DNA of 28,940 bases from Actinomycetota bacterium (GTDB lineage: Bacteria > Actinomycetota > Actinomycetes > Streptosporangiales > Streptosporangiaceae), in the NCBI GenBank assembly GCA_003168295.1, contig PMST01000385.1:4670-33609 (forward strand). The letters are read 5' to 3'. Positions within the stretch are counted from its first letter, which is position 1, and each line of letters opens with the position of its first letter. Made by a program: the position numbers and the translations under genes. Positions 14,707 to 22,848 of the stretch are shown piece after piece. Below the pieces are notes generated by a model that searched no databases, was not told the origin of the DNA, and saw only the letters and a program-made list of their open reading frames with translations.

Positions 14707-16329
14707 CTAGCCGTGTACGCGGTGGGTGTGTCCGGCCCAGTCGGGTTCGCGGAGCATGAACTTCTGGATCTTCCCTGTGGACGTTTTCGGCAGGTCGACC
14801 ACGATGTCGATCTCGCGTGGCGCCTTGAAGCGGGCAATCTTGATGGTTACGTGCGTGAACAGCTCTTCCTGGGTTGCGCTGTGCCCGGCCCGGAGCACGA
14901 CGAACGCCTTCGGGCGCTCGCCCCACTTCTCGTCGCGCACCCCGATGACAGCGACGTCGAGCACGGCCGGGTGGCTCATCAGCGCCTGCTCCACCTCGAC
15001 GGTGGAGATGTTCTCGCCGCCGGAGATGACAATGTCCTTGATGCGGTCGCGCAGCTCGATGTACCCGTCAGGATGCATGACGCCGAGGTCCCCGCTGTGG
15101 AACCAGCCGCCGCGGAATGCCTCGGCGGTGGCCGCCGGGTCGGCGTAGTAGCCGGCCATGACATTGTTGCCGCGCATGACGATCTCGCCCATCGTGCTGC
15201 CGTCGGCCGGGACGTCGGCCATCGCTTTGTCCACGATGCGCAGGCCCTCGGCCTGGATCATGCTCACGCCCTGGCGGGCCTGCAGCACGGAACGCTCCTC
15301 GGATGACAGCCCGGCCCACTGCGGCTGGGACTGGCAGTAGGAGATCGGGCCGTAGGTCTCGGTCAGCCCGTAGACGTGCACGATCTGGAAGCCCATCTGT
15401 TCCATCTGCGCGATGGTCGTGGGACTGGGCGGCGCGCCGGCCGTGGTGATCAGGACCGGCCGGGTCAGCGGGCCGGCCTCGGGCGTGTTCAGGATGCTGC
15501 TCACCACGGTCGGGGCCGCGTTGAGGTGGGTGACACCGTGCTCGCGCAGCTGCCGCCAGATCGCGTCGCCGCGGACTTCGCGCAGGCACACGTGGGTGCC
15601 GCCGATGGCGGTCAGTGACCATGTAGTGCACCAGCCGCTGCAGTGGAACATCGGCAGTGTCCACAGATAGACGCTGTTCTCGTCGTGCCGGGAGTGAATG
15701 ATCTCGCCGAAACAGTTCAGGTAAGCACCCCGGTGCGTATAGATCGCCCCCCTCGGGCGCCCCGTGGTCCCGGAGGTGTAATTGACCGCGATCGGGGCGA
15801 GCTCGTCGGAGACCGACCAGGACAGCGGTTCCCCCGTGCCCCGGGCCAGGAACTCGGAGTAGCTCACCAGCCGCGGCTCGCCGCTCCAATCCAGATCCGC
15901 CGGCGCAATCTCGGTGTCCTCGGCGACCACCAGCTCGGTCACCGCCTCCACGTCCTTCACGGCCGCCACTGCCGTCGAAAGGAGCGCCGCGTCGGCAACC
16001 ACGATCTTCGCGCCCGAGTGACCGAGGATGTAGGCCACCTCCTCGGCCGTGAGCCGGGTGTTTACCGCGACAAGCACCGCGCCGGCCAGCGGGACCGCGT
16101 AATGGGCGATGAGCATCTCGGGCAGGTTCGGCATCAGGTAGGCGACCCGGTCGCCCGGCCCGACACCGCTCGCCCGCAGCGCCCGCGCCACCCGCTGCGC
16201 CTCGGCCGCCAGCTCGCGGTAGGTGAGCCGCCGCGCGCCGTAGACCACAGCGACCTTGTCCGGCCATACTCGCGCTGACCGTTCCAGGAACGACAGCGGC
16301 GACAACGCTGTGTACGAAACCGAATCCAT
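14707..16329 (-). CDS. AMP-forming acyl-CoA synthetase / carboxylate-CoA ligase
   Basis: 540 residues from the ATG at 16329, preceded by TGGAGGG. All ANL-superfamily motifs are present: the P-loop YTSGTTGRPRGAIYTH near residues 175-190, NAAPTVVSSILNTPEAG, GLTETYGP, the hinge region GWFHSGDLGVMHPDGYIELRDR, and PKTSTGKIQKF near the C-terminus carrying the adenylation lysine. The enzyme activates a carboxylic acid to acyl-AMP and then acyl-CoA. The sequence is closest in feel to the medium/long-chain or short-branched acyl-CoA ligases common in actinobacteria; the substrate cannot be fixed. It lies downstream of the IclR/FAH/AKR/MDR genes on the same strand, but after about 370 bases beyond the IclR-like region. 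A role in the sugar pathway is not obvious, and it may have its own promoter. Confidence 0.92.
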   Translation of the reverse strand: MDSVSYTALSPLSFLERSARVWPDKVAVVYGARRLTYRELAAEAQRVARALRASGVGPGDRVAYLMPNLPEMLIAHYAVPLAGAVLVAVNTRLTAEEVAYILGHSGAKIVVADAALLSTAVAAVKDVEAVTELVVAEDTEIAPADLDWSGEPRLVSYSEFLARGTGEPLSWSVSDELAPIAVNYTSGTTGRPRGAIYTHRGAYLNCFGEIIHSRHDENSVYLWTLPMFHCSGWCTTWSLTAIGGTHVCLREVRGDAIWRQLREHGVTHLNAAPTVVSSILNTPEAGPLTRPVLITTAGAPPSPTTIAQMEQMGFQIVHVYGLTETYGPISYCQSQPQWAGLSSEERSVLQARQGVSMIQAEGLRIVDKAMADVPADGSTMGEIVMRGNNVMAGYYADPAATAEAFRGGWFHSGDLGVMHPDGYIELRDRIKDIVISGGENISTVEVEQALMSHPAVLDVAVIGVRDEKWGERPKAFVVLRAGHSATQEELFTHVTIKIARFKAPREIDIVVDLPKTSTGKIQKFMLREPDWAGHTHRVHG

Positions 16330-17473
16330 ACCGACCCTCCAGGATGTGCCGACCGCGTTCTTGACCCCAGCCCGCCTGAGCCGGCACATCCACCGCGGTG
16401 CATCTTCCAGCAGATAACCATCCCCGTATTGCCGGTAGAGGCGAAGGTCCCAGCCCGGTCAAGCGGCGGCCTGCCACCGGCTCCACCTCTGCCGCGCGCC
16501 GAACCGGCACGGATGGATAGCCATGCCCGTGTAGCTCGCCCTGGCCGAAGATCCACGGGGTGGCCGCCGAGTTCAGGCGGCTTGTCACGGCCGGGGCGGT
16601 TCCCGGATGGGACCTGCACCCGGTGCCGGCCGGGTACGACGATAAACCTCGGCTCGCCCGCGTAGGTCGCACCGAGGAAGAGCGGTCCAGCTGACCGTCC
16701 CCGTTCGGTGTCTCCCGGTAGCCAAGTGCCGCTGACAGCTCCGATGCACCCGTCATAAGAAGAGCCAGCGCGCGCGCTGAGATGTCCGCATCGAAGCGGA
16801 TGACCGGTACCGAGACGCTCATGGCGGCGATGACTTGTCCTCGCTGATCCCGTATGGGGACAGCTACGCAGCGTACACCTATCGTGTACTCTTCCTCGTC
16901 CGTACCGTAGCCAACCTCGCGAATGGTCTGGAGACGGCGGTAGAGGGCGGCCCTGTCGGTCGGCGTGTTTTTCGTAAAGCGTTCCAGCCTGACGTTGCTG
17001 AACAGGCGATCGAGGGTGGCGCGGTCGAGGCTGGCGAGCAGTACTTTGCCGACGCCGGTGGCATGGGCCGGCAGGCGACGGCCCACTTCTGAGGCCAGAA
17101 CCAGCGCCTGCTGCCCGTCGAATTTGGCCACGTATACATTGAAACGGCCGTCAAGCACGCTCAGCTGTACCGTCTCGTCGAGCGCGTCGCGTATCCGCTC
17201 CATGAAGGGACGAGCCCGGCTGGGCAGGTCGTCGGTACGCAGGTATGCATTACCCGCCTCGAGCGTGCGTATCCCGAGCCCGTAAGTTCTGCTCCCCGCG
17301 TCGTATGCTACCCACCCACTTTCTACCAGCGTGGTCAGCAAGCCATGAAGGCTCGAACGGGGCAAGTCGAGTGCCACGGAAATTTCGGTAAAGGTCATCC
17401 GTGTTTCACGACTGGTCATCAGGGCCAGGATGTCAACCGTACGTTTCGCTGATTTGACAGCCGCTGTGGACAC
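15068..17473 (-). CDS. IclR-family regulator whose frame lacks a stop and runs into the next gene
   Basis: From the GTG at 17473 the first 258 or so residues are a complete IclR protein. The winged helix-turn-helix covers about 8-65 (AKRTVDILALMTS, then MTFTEISVALDLPRSSLHGLL). The ligand domain covers about 80-255 (VQLSVLDGRFNVYVAKFDG, then HATGVGKVLLASLDRATLDRL, YGTDEEEYTIGVRCVAVPIRD and ASELSAALGY). The family normally ends there (near 16700), but no stop occurs in this frame until 15068. It continues about 540 residues, largely inside the acyl-CoA synthetase gene in another frame; the extra sequence is not protein-like. The start is 9 bases after the FAH-hydrolase stop, so it is in that operon. 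IclR proteins typically repress sugar-acid or aromatic catabolism until an intermediate binds. Two tandem sites near 20650 are likely targets. Confidence 0.75.
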   Translation of the reverse strand: MSTAAVKSAKRTVDILALMTSRETRMTFTEISVALDLPRSSLHGLLTTLVESGWVAYDAGSRTYGLGIRTLEAGNAYLRTDDLPSRARPFMERIRDALDETVQLSVLDGRFNVYVAKFDGQQALVLASEVGRRLPAHATGVGKVLLASLDRATLDRLFSNVRLERFTKNTPTDRAALYRRLQTIREVGYGTDEEEYTIGVRCVAVPIRDQRGQVIAAMSVSVPVIRFDADISARALALLMTGASELSAALGYRETPNGDGQLDRSSSVRPTRASRGLSSYPAGTGCRSHPGTAPAVTSRLNSAATPWIFGQGELHGHGYPSVPVRRAAEVEPVAGRRLTGLGPSPLPAIRGWLSAGRCTAVDVPAQAGWGQERGRHILEGRYGFGFVHSVVAAVVPGTVSASMAGQGRCGLRRAAAHLPRAGGRGAAGGAGAAGERCRAGRPGRLPDAEPARDAHRPLRGPAGRRGACRGKHPAHGRGGGLHPRSLGREDRGCRRGAPFDGSGGREGRGGGDRAGGRRGHRDCAGGSGLERRAAAGELLRVPGPGHGGTAVLVGLRRARPDRGQLHLRDHGAPEGGDLYAPGCLPELFRRDHSLPARREQRLSVDTADVPLQRLVHYMVTDRHRRHPRVPARSPRRRDLAAAARARCHPPQRGPDRGEQHPEHARGRPADPAGPDHHGRRAAQSHDHRADGTDGLPDRARLRADRDLRPDLLLPVPAAVGRAVIRGAFRAAGPPGREHDPGRGPAHRGQSDGRRPGRRQHDGRDRHARQQCHGRLLRRPGGHRRGIPRRLVPQRGPRRHAS

Positions 17474-17482
17474 TGCACAATC

Positions 17483-18337
17483 CTAACCGCAGACCCGCTG
17501 GCGTTGCTGTCCGATCTGTTCAATCTCCAGCTCGATCAGATCACCATCACGCAGGTAGGGGAACCGGCCCGACAAAGCTACGCCTTGTGGCGTCCCGGTG
17601 TTGATAACGTAGCCGGGCTCGAGGGTCATGTACTGGCTGAGATGCCATACCAGGTAACGGACGGAGAAGATCATGTCCCTGGTGGATGATGACTGCCGCA
17701 GGTCACCGTTGACCTTCGTCGACAGCCTGAGTGCCTGCGGGTCGGGAATGCCATCGGAGAGCACGAGACCTGGCCCCATGGGATTAAACGTCGGGCAGCA
17801 CTTCCCTTTCGACCACTGCCCTCCTGAGCATTCCAGTTGGAAGGAACGCTCGGAGACATCGTTGCTCACCGTGTAACCGGCGATGCATCGGTCGGCTTCT
17901 GCTGGCGCGCTCAGGTAGCTGGCCCTCTTGCCGATAACGACCGCTAGCTCGACCTCCCAGTCCGTTTTTGCCGACCCCGGCGGGATGCGGATGTCATCGT
18001 TTGGCCCGATAACCGTATTCGGCGTCTTGAGGAAGATGATCGGGGTATCGGGCGCGGTGCCTCCCGATTCGGCTGCGTGTGCCGCGTAATTCATGCCGAT
18101 GCATATCACCGCGCCTGGCTGCAGGACCGGAGGCCCCACCCTGAGGCCGGTGGCATCGAAACGCGGCAGCAATCCTGCCCTGGCGGCGTCCAGCGCCCGC
18201 GCTGTGCCGTCGGCAGCCAGGAATTTCCCGTCGATTTCGTCGGTGAGCGATGTGAGGTCGAATAGTTCTCCGTCGATGTCCTGGAAAACCGGACGTTCCT
18301 GACCGGTGGGGCCGAGGTGCATGAGCTGAATGGGCAT
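17483..18337 (-). CDS. Fumarylacetoacetate hydrolase-family protein (probable diketo-deoxyaldonate hydrolase)
   Basis: 284 residues. An N-terminal cap (about 1-65) is followed by the FAH fold: ICIGMNYAAHAAE (78-90), FLKTPNTVIGPND, the metal site DWEVELAVVIGKRA with Glu128 and Glu130, SNDVSERSFQ with Asp160, and TGTPQGVALSG. These residues bind the divalent metal and the acylpyruvate substrate. Within the family, proteins of this length next to aldonate dehydratases hydrolyse 2,4-diketo-3-deoxyaldonates (for example in L-fucose and L-rhamnose degradation) to pyruvate and a short hydroxyacid. The neighbours here (aldose dehydrogenase, zinc dehydrogenase, lactonase, dehydratase) fit that role better than fumarylacetoacetate cleavage. 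It sits 56 bases after the AKR gene and 9 bases before the IclR gene. Family call strong; substrate inferred. Confidence 0.9.
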   Translation of the reverse strand: MPIQLMHLGPTGQERPVFQDIDGELFDLTSLTDEIDGKFLAADGTARALDAARAGLLPRFDATGLRVGPPVLQPGAVICIGMNYAAHAAESGGTAPDTPIIFLKTPNTVIGPNDDIRIPPGSAKTDWEVELAVVIGKRASYLSAPAEADRCIAGYTVSNDVSERSFQLECSGGQWSKGKCCPTFNPMGPGLVLSDGIPDPQALRLSTKVNGDLRQSSSTRDMIFSVRYLVWHLSQYMTLEPGYVINTGTPQGVALSGRFPYLRDGDLIELEIEQIGQQRQRVCG

Positions 18338-18393
18338 GGGCTGCGTGCTTTCCGTGAGTGGGGGCAGGAGTCGTGGCGACCGGTTGAGCGGAA

Positions 18394-19476
18394 CTATCTG
18401 GCCGTCCGAAGATCCTCCGGCGCAGGCGTGGCCACGTCCGCGCCGGCTCCGGGCACGGGAGCGAGCCTCGGCAGCAGGCCCTGGTCCTTCAGGTCCCGCC
18501 AGAGACTCGCCGGGATGTCCGCGTCGAACCAGCTGATGGCCTGGTCAACCTGCGAGGCGTCGATGGCGCCGAATAGCACGGCGGCGACCGCGGGATGAGC
18601 GGCGGGAAACTGCAGAGCTGCGGCTGGCAACGCGACACCTGACCGGGTGCACGCTGCCTCCAGGCGCGTGACTCGCTCGAGCGTCTCGGCATCAACATTT
18701 GCGGGAGGGTTACGCTGGCGGTTGCGGGCGTCTGTCGCGAGCAGCCCGTAGCGGAATGCCGCGCCGATTACGATGCGGATACCTGCTTGGTGGCACCGGT
18801 CCAGTTCCGTTTGGAAGATCTCTTGGTTGAGCAGGGTGTAAGGGCCGGCCACGAGGAAGAGGTCCAGGTCGAAGCGGTCCAGCAAGTCGGTTATGACGCC
18901 CGCGGTATTAATTCCGGCGCCGATGGCGCTGATCTTCCCGTCGGTGCGGAGGTCGCGCAGGGCGGCGAAGCCGCCGTTGCTGAGTTGTCCGAGGCGGGCC
19001 TGGTAGCTGCCCTCGGGGGAGTGGTACATCCGGTCGAGGTCGTGGATCAGCAGGATGTCGACTTCAGGTAGTCCCAGACGTTGCAGGCTGTCCTCGTAGG
19101 CTCTGATGATGCCGTCGTAGCTGTAGTCGAAGCGCGCCTCGAAGCTGAGCGGCTCGGCCCATATGCTGCGCGGGACGCGGGGGCCGTAACGTGGCGGCCA
19201 CGGCCTGAGCAGCCGGCCCACCTTGGTCGACAGCACGTATTCGGCCTTCGGCTTATCGCGTAGGAAGCGCCCGACGCGATGCTCGCTGAGCCCCAGTCCG
19301 TACCACGGGGCCGTGTCGAAGTAGCGGATGCCGGCCTGCCATGCTGCCTGCATGGCGCTGTGCGCGGCGGCATCGGTGACCGATGTGCTGAGATTGCCGA
19401 TCGGGGCGCCGCCGTAGCCGAGCCTGGTGAGCTGGAGCGACCGGGGGCCGACGTAATCACGCTGCGTGTGGTCCAT
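18394..19476 (-). CDS. Aldo/keto reductase, probable L-fucose / D-threo-aldose 1-dehydrogenase
   Basis: 360 residues with the AKR barrel. The catalytic tetrad is visible: Asp54 and Tyr59 in YFDTAPWYGLGLSEHRVG, Lys85 in LSTKVGRLL and His145 in ILLIHDLDRM. The insert YSYDGIIRAYEDSLQRLGLPEVD and the GAAFRYGLLA segment are typical of the D-threo-aldose/L-fucose dehydrogenase and pyridoxal 4-dehydrogenase subgroup. That subgroup oxidises the C1 hydroxyl of an aldose to its lactone with NAD(P)+. This would be the first catabolic step, feeding the lactonase and dehydratase of the divergent arm. A GGAGG-like site (AGGAGGAATG) precedes the start, 12 bases after the stop of the zinc dehydrogenase. The last 25 residues are Pro/Ala-rich. 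The exact sugar is not decidable from sequence. Confidence 0.9.
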   Translation of the reverse strand: MDHTQRDYVGPRSLQLTRLGYGGAPIGNLSTSVTDAAAHSAMQAAWQAGIRYFDTAPWYGLGLSEHRVGRFLRDKPKAEYVLSTKVGRLLRPWPPRYGPRVPRSIWAEPLSFEARFDYSYDGIIRAYEDSLQRLGLPEVDILLIHDLDRMYHSPEGSYQARLGQLSNGGFAALRDLRTDGKISAIGAGINTAGVITDLLDRFDLDLFLVAGPYTLLNQEIFQTELDRCHQAGIRIVIGAAFRYGLLATDARNRQRNPPANVDAETLERVTRLEAACTRSGVALPAAALQFPAAHPAVAAVLFGAIDASQVDQAISWFDADIPASLWRDLKDQGLLPRLAPVPGAGADVATPAPEDLRTAR

Positions 19477-19488
19477 CGAGCATTCCTC

Positions 19489-20523
19489 CTAGGCTTGCGG
19501 CATGACGAGGATCTTGCTCGCCGTGTTGTCGCCTCTGGCCAGATCGGTGAAGGTGTCCCTGCTTCCCAGCAGGTCGACCCGGCCTTCGATCAGCAAGCTG
19601 AGTTCGCTGGGTGCCGTTCCGACCCACTCGGCGGTGGTCTTGAACTCCTCGCGGGAGTAGGTGAAACTGCCGACGATGCTTCGTTCCTTGGTCGATATCT
19701 CGTAGCCGCGGACGGCGAGATTCGCTTCGCCCATGCCCACGAGGACGATGGCCGATCCGAGCGCGGCGGCGGAGAAGGCCGAATCGAGGCTGGCGCTGGA
19801 CCCTACGGCGTCGACGATAACCGTGGGCGGGCCGCCGAGTGCGTCCCTGACCGAGGGGACGCGTTCTGTGGTTATCACGTCCAGGGTGACGGCACCGAGA
19901 GCTTTGTTAAGCCTGCGCCTGGCGGCAGTGGGCTCGGAGACGACGACCTGCTCGGCTCCCTGGCGCCTGGCCGCGAGTACGCACGCCTGTCCGACCGGTC
20001 CTCCTCCGATCACGAGCACGCGGTCACCGGGGCCGATCTGCCCGCGGTGGACGGCGTGATAGCCGACGGCCAGCGGCTCGATGAGGGCGCCGTAGTCAAT
20101 CGGCATCGCGGCGGGCAGCGGGATCACGTTCTCTGCCGGAGCGAGCATCTTCTCGGCAAAGGCGGACGACACGCTGGGATCCACGCCGATAACCGACCTG
20201 CTCGGGCACGCCTGCTCAGAACCGGCCCGGCACTGGTCGCAGTCACCGCAGCTCACCACGGGGTTTACGGTCGCCACGGCGCCGACCTCCAGGCCGGACT
20301 CGGGACCCACGCCGTCGCCGAGGGCGACCACTCGGCCGACCGTCTCGTGACCCATCACCTGTCCGAGCTGGCGCCGGCCGGTTGCCCCGGTGAAGCCATG
20401 GATGTCGCTTCCGCAGATCCCGGTCGCATGGATCTCCAGCAGGACCTGCCGGCCAACCGGAGCAGGGTCGGGCCTTTCGGCGACCACTAGCTTCCACCAG
20501 TCTTCTAGTACCAGCACTCGCAT
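19489..20523 (-). CDS. Zinc-dependent medium-chain (sugar/alcohol) dehydrogenase
   Basis: 344 residues. The catalytic zinc ligands are Cys37 in GICGSDIHGF and His59-Glu60 in MGHETVGRV. The structural zinc site has four cysteines in SCGDCDQCRAGSEQAC (92, 95, 98, 106). The Rossmann motif VLVIGGGPVGQA begins near 169. This is the sorbitol/threonine-dehydrogenase branch of the MDR superfamily, which oxidises secondary hydroxyls with NAD(P)+. In this locus the natural role is oxidation of a 2-keto-3-deoxyaldonate at C4 to the diketo acid taken by the FAH enzyme. In the best-known pathways that step is often done by a short-chain dehydrogenase, so this is inference. It is the first gene of the minus-strand operon; GAGGAAG lies about 9 bases upstream of the ATG. 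Confidence 0.9.
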   Translation of the reverse strand: MRVLVLEDWWKLVVAERPDPAPVGRQVLLEIHATGICGSDIHGFTGATGRRQLGQVMGHETVGRVVALGDGVGPESGLEVGAVATVNPVVSCGDCDQCRAGSEQACPSRSVIGVDPSVSSAFAEKMLAPAENVIPLPAAMPIDYGALIEPLAVGYHAVHRGQIGPGDRVLVIGGGPVGQACVLAARRQGAEQVVVSEPTAARRRLNKALGAVTLDVITTERVPSVRDALGGPPTVIVDAVGSSASLDSAFSAAALGSAIVLVGMGEANLAVRGYEISTKERSIVGSFTYSREEFKTTAEWVGTAPSELSLLIEGRVDLLGSRDTFTDLARGDNTASKILVMPQA

Positions 20524-20647
20524 GTGTGACTTCTTCCTCGTCCGTGGTCGGCCGTCGCTGGTTCACCGTTCCGGCGTCCTCGAGACAGACCTGCCCAGCG
20601 GCGTCGCCCGGTCCTGCCTGTCTCACTGCTGCCGCCATCGCCGGTGA

Positions 20648-20663
20648 GTTCACATACATGAAC
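20648..20663. promoter_or_regulatory. IclR operator candidate 1
   Basis: GTTCACATACATGAAC: perfect inverted arms GTTCA/TGAAC with a 6-base spacer, in the control region of two divergent operons that include an IclR gene. Confidence 0.6.
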
Positions 20664-20667
20664 TTTT

Positions 20668-20683
20668 GCTCACCTACTTGAAC
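20668..20683. promoter_or_regulatory. IclR operator candidate 2
   Basis: GCTCACCTACTTGAAC repeats site 1 exactly 20 bp further on (two helical turns) with few changes. It covers the putative -35 box (TTGAAC, 20678-20683) of the transporter operon, so binding should repress it. Confidence 0.6.
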
Positions 20684-20706
20684 TAGATGAATCTGGATTA
20701 TACGCT
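20678..20706 (+). promoter_or_regulatory. Promoter of the transporter/catabolic operon
   Basis: TTGAAC (20678-20683), a 17-base spacer and TACGCT (20701-20706) match the housekeeping sigma pattern of actinobacteria (TTGAC-like, TANNNT). The transcript would have a leader of about 140 bases. That leader includes an imperfect inverted repeat with arms near 20730-20741 and 20766-20775. Confidence 0.5.
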
Positions 20707-20828
20707 AAAAATCACCTCGGTAAAGCTGAGAAGAACGGCTCGGTGATCAGCATTAAAGGGCAGGCCGAGTTCTAGCCCAGGCAGGCCTGGCGTGCCTAAA
20801 TGCGGTGCCGAAAGGAGGTAGGCGGCTG

Positions 20829-20870
20829 ATGACACCGGTGAATAGGTTCAGCAGTGATGACGTCCGGTAA
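20829..20870 (+). CDS. 13-residue leader ORF overlapping the ABC gene start
   Basis: The best ribosome binding site in this region (AAAGGAGGT, 20812-20820) serves an ATG at 20829, not the ABC gene. It opens a 13-codon frame, MTPVNRFSSDDVR, ending in TAA at 20868-20870. This overlaps the ABC start (20854/20857) in another frame. The layout suggests translational coupling: ribosomes finishing the leader re-initiate on the ABC ATPase, which lacks its own binding site. No amino-acid run suggests classic attenuation. It could be coincidental. Confidence 0.4.
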   Translation: MTPVNRFSSDDVR

Positions 20871-21696
20871 GCCCGTGCTCGTGGCCGAGCACATCAGCCG
20901 GAGTTTCGGTGCCGTGGCTGCGCTCCGCGACGCTTCCATAAGCATTGAGGAAGGGCAGATCCTGGGGCTAGTCGGCGACAATGGGGCCGGCAAGTCAACC
21001 CTCATCAAGGTCTTGGCCGGCGTGGTAACCCCCGATTCTGGCCGGATCACCCTGGACGGCGCCGACCTCACCCACAAAGGACCGCAAGATGCTCTCAATT
21101 CCGGTATCGAGACGGTCTATCAGGATCTTGCCCTCGTGGACACGATGGCGGCCTACCAGAATGTTTACATGGGGCGAGAGGTCCTAGCGAGATCTCCCTT
21201 CCTGCGGGTATTCAATAAGGTAGACGACCGGGCGATGCGCAAGGGAGCCCGGGATGTACTCGATGACCTGGGTGTAAAGATCCCGTCAGTAAATGCGAAT
21301 GTCAAGCAGATGTCGGGCGGGCAGCGCCAGTGCCTGGCCATCGCCCGTGCCGTGCTCTGGGGACGCCGCATAGTCATATTGGACGAGCCGACGGCTGCCC
21401 TCGGTGTCCATGAATCGGAGCAGGTACTCGATCTAGTGTCCCGCCTTCGTGAGCGTCAGGTCAGCGTCATCTTGGTGACTCACAACATGCAGCATCTCAT
21501 GCAGGTCGCTGACCGGGTGACGGTCATGAGGCTGGGCCGGACAATCGCACGCCGCAGCATAAAGAACACAACTGTCGAGGAGATCGTTGGCCTCATCACC
21601 GGCGCCCTTCCTCCGGACGATGAAACGACCGGCCTAGTGAGTGGTGACCGTTCCGTTCAGGACGCCGTGGAAACAACACCGCCAGCTAGCCGGTAG
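20854..21696 (+). CDS. Sugar ABC importer, ATP-binding subunit (single-domain, FrcA-like)
   Basis: 280 residues from GTG 20854 or ATG 20857. Walker A is GDNGAGKST (41-49), the Q-loop TVYQD (Gln90), the signature MSGGQRQ (153-159, Met in place of the usual Leu), Walker B RIVILDEPT (172-180) and the switch His210. It matches one ATPase domain of the ribose/fructose-type carbohydrate importers (CUT2). Many CUT2 ATPases are double domains of about 500 residues; single-domain forms like this work as homodimers. The following genes encode the binding lipoprotein and two distinct permeases, completing the importer. The start has no obvious Shine-Dalgarno sequence and overlaps a short leader frame. 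The C-terminal 35 residues are Asp/Thr-rich and variable. Confidence 0.93.
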   Translation: MMTSGKPVLVAEHISRSFGAVAALRDASISIEEGQILGLVGDNGAGKSTLIKVLAGVVTPDSGRITLDGADLTHKGPQDALNSGIETVYQDLALVDTMAAYQNVYMGREVLARSPFLRVFNKVDDRAMRKGARDVLDDLGVKIPSVNANVKQMSGGQRQCLAIARAVLWGRRIVILDEPTAALGVHESEQVLDLVSRLRERQVSVILVTHNMQHLMQVADRVTVMRLGRTIARRSIKNTTVEEIVGLITGALPPDDETTGLVSGDRSVQDAVETTPPASR

Positions 21697-21738
21697 CCGG
21701 CGTCGCCTGGGCAAGGGAGCTCGATCGAAAGGACGACC

Positions 21739-22845
21739 ATGCGATACAAGCCATGGCCGAGGTACAGAACACTGGGCGCTGTCGCAGCGTCCGCCGTCAT
21801 CGCGCTGGCCGCGGGCTGCAGCAGCAGTTCCAGCGGCAGCTCAGCCGGCCGCACGGCAAGCGCTGCCGCAGCCGCGAAAACCTTCAAAGTATGCATGGGA
21901 ACCGGTGGCCAGCAGGGCCTGGATTGGGAGATCGGTCAGGGAGAAGTACTGCAGTCCATCGCCAAGAAGGAGGGCTGGCAGTCCGTCATCCTGAGCAACG
22001 ACAACTCAGCGTCGACGGCCGTGAGCAACGTCGGGGTGTTCGTCCAGGATCACTGCAACGTCGTGGTGGAGTTCAACGGTCAGCCATCCGCCAATCCCGT
22101 TATGGCGCTCAAGCTCGCGGCCGCAAAGATTCCCGCTATCACCTACGACATCGGCCAGAAGGGCTGGTACTTCGTGGGCATCGATAACCTGAAGGCGGGC
22201 ATCGAGGCCGGCGAAGCGTTCGGGCAGTGGATGAAGCAGCATTGGAACTGCGATCCGGATGCTGTCGTCGCGAGTCAGGGCTACGGGGCTGGGATCGTCA
22301 ATACCCAGCGCACCGGTGGCATGGTGACCGGCGTGCTTAAGGCATGTCCCAATATCCCGAAGAGCAAGATCTTCAGTATCAACGGCAACGGCCAGGTCAG
22401 TACCACCCTCCCGCTGGCTCGGGCGCTCCTGGCCGCTCACAACAGCTGGAAGAAGATCGCCGTGGTCGGGATCAACGACAGCGGAGTCGTGGGTGTCCTG
22501 CAAGCGGCACAGCAACTGGGACGTTTCGCGGACGCATACGGCTGGGGCCAGGACGGAAGCCTGATCACCGGAAGTAACGTCAACCCGCACCTTCTCGGCA
22601 GCGTCCTGTACTTCCTCGAAGGCTACGCGGAGGTGGCCCTGCCGGTCATCAAGTCCATCGCGGCAGGCGATCCTCTTCCGGTCAAGGACAACACCAACGG
22701 CAATAACCCCACAGAGCAGGTGCCGCCGTGCCCGGTGACCGCTGCGCAGGCGCAGCAGGTGCCGGACTTCAACACCGACGTGCAGAAGATCGAGGCGGCT
22801 CCCCCGGGTACCACCGAGTATTCGCTCCTCTGCCCGAACAAGTGA
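21739..22845 (+). CDS. Sugar-binding lipoprotein of the ABC importer (RbsB-like)
   Basis: 368 residues. A basic N-terminus (MRYKPWPRYR) and hydrophobic segment lead to the lipobox LAAGC, with Cys27 the lipidated residue. A Ser/Ala linker follows, then a periplasmic-binding-protein type 1 fold (TFKVCMGTGGQQGLDWEI, then NDNSASTAVSNVGVF, AITYDIGQKGWYFVGIDN, AVVGINDSGVVGVLQAA and LGSVLYFLEGYAEVAL). Proteins of this family capture monosaccharides outside the membrane and hand them to the permeases. The ATG has GAAAGGAC 5 bases upstream. Several cysteines (in KVCMG, DHCNVV, HWNCD, KACPN, PPCPV, LLCPN) could form disulfides, which is unusual for this family and fits an exported protein. The ligand is probably the aldose degraded by the neighbouring enzymes. 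Confidence 0.93.
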   Translation: MRYKPWPRYRTLGAVAASAVIALAAGCSSSSSGSSAGRTASAAAAAKTFKVCMGTGGQQGLDWEIGQGEVLQSIAKKEGWQSVILSNDNSASTAVSNVGVFVQDHCNVVVEFNGQPSANPVMALKLAAAKIPAITYDIGQKGWYFVGIDNLKAGIEAGEAFGQWMKQHWNCDPDAVVASQGYGAGIVNTQRTGGMVTGVLKACPNIPKSKIFSINGNGQVSTTLPLARALLAAHNSWKKIAVVGINDSGVVGVLQAAQQLGRFADAYGWGQDGSLITGSNVNPHLLGSVLYFLEGYAEVALPVIKSIAAGDPLPVKDNTNGNNPTEQVPPCPVTAAQAQQVPDFNTDVQKIEAAPPGTTEYSLLCPNK

Positions 22846-22848
22846 CCC

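Noticed and set aside
16330..16700. Possible additional gene between the acyl-CoA synthetase and the IclR domain
   Set aside because: Open frames exist on both strands, but none has a domain, good start or typical composition.
19279..20490. 403-codon plus-strand frame opposite the dehydrogenases
   Set aside because: Antisense shadow; both opposite genes have complete catalytic motifs.
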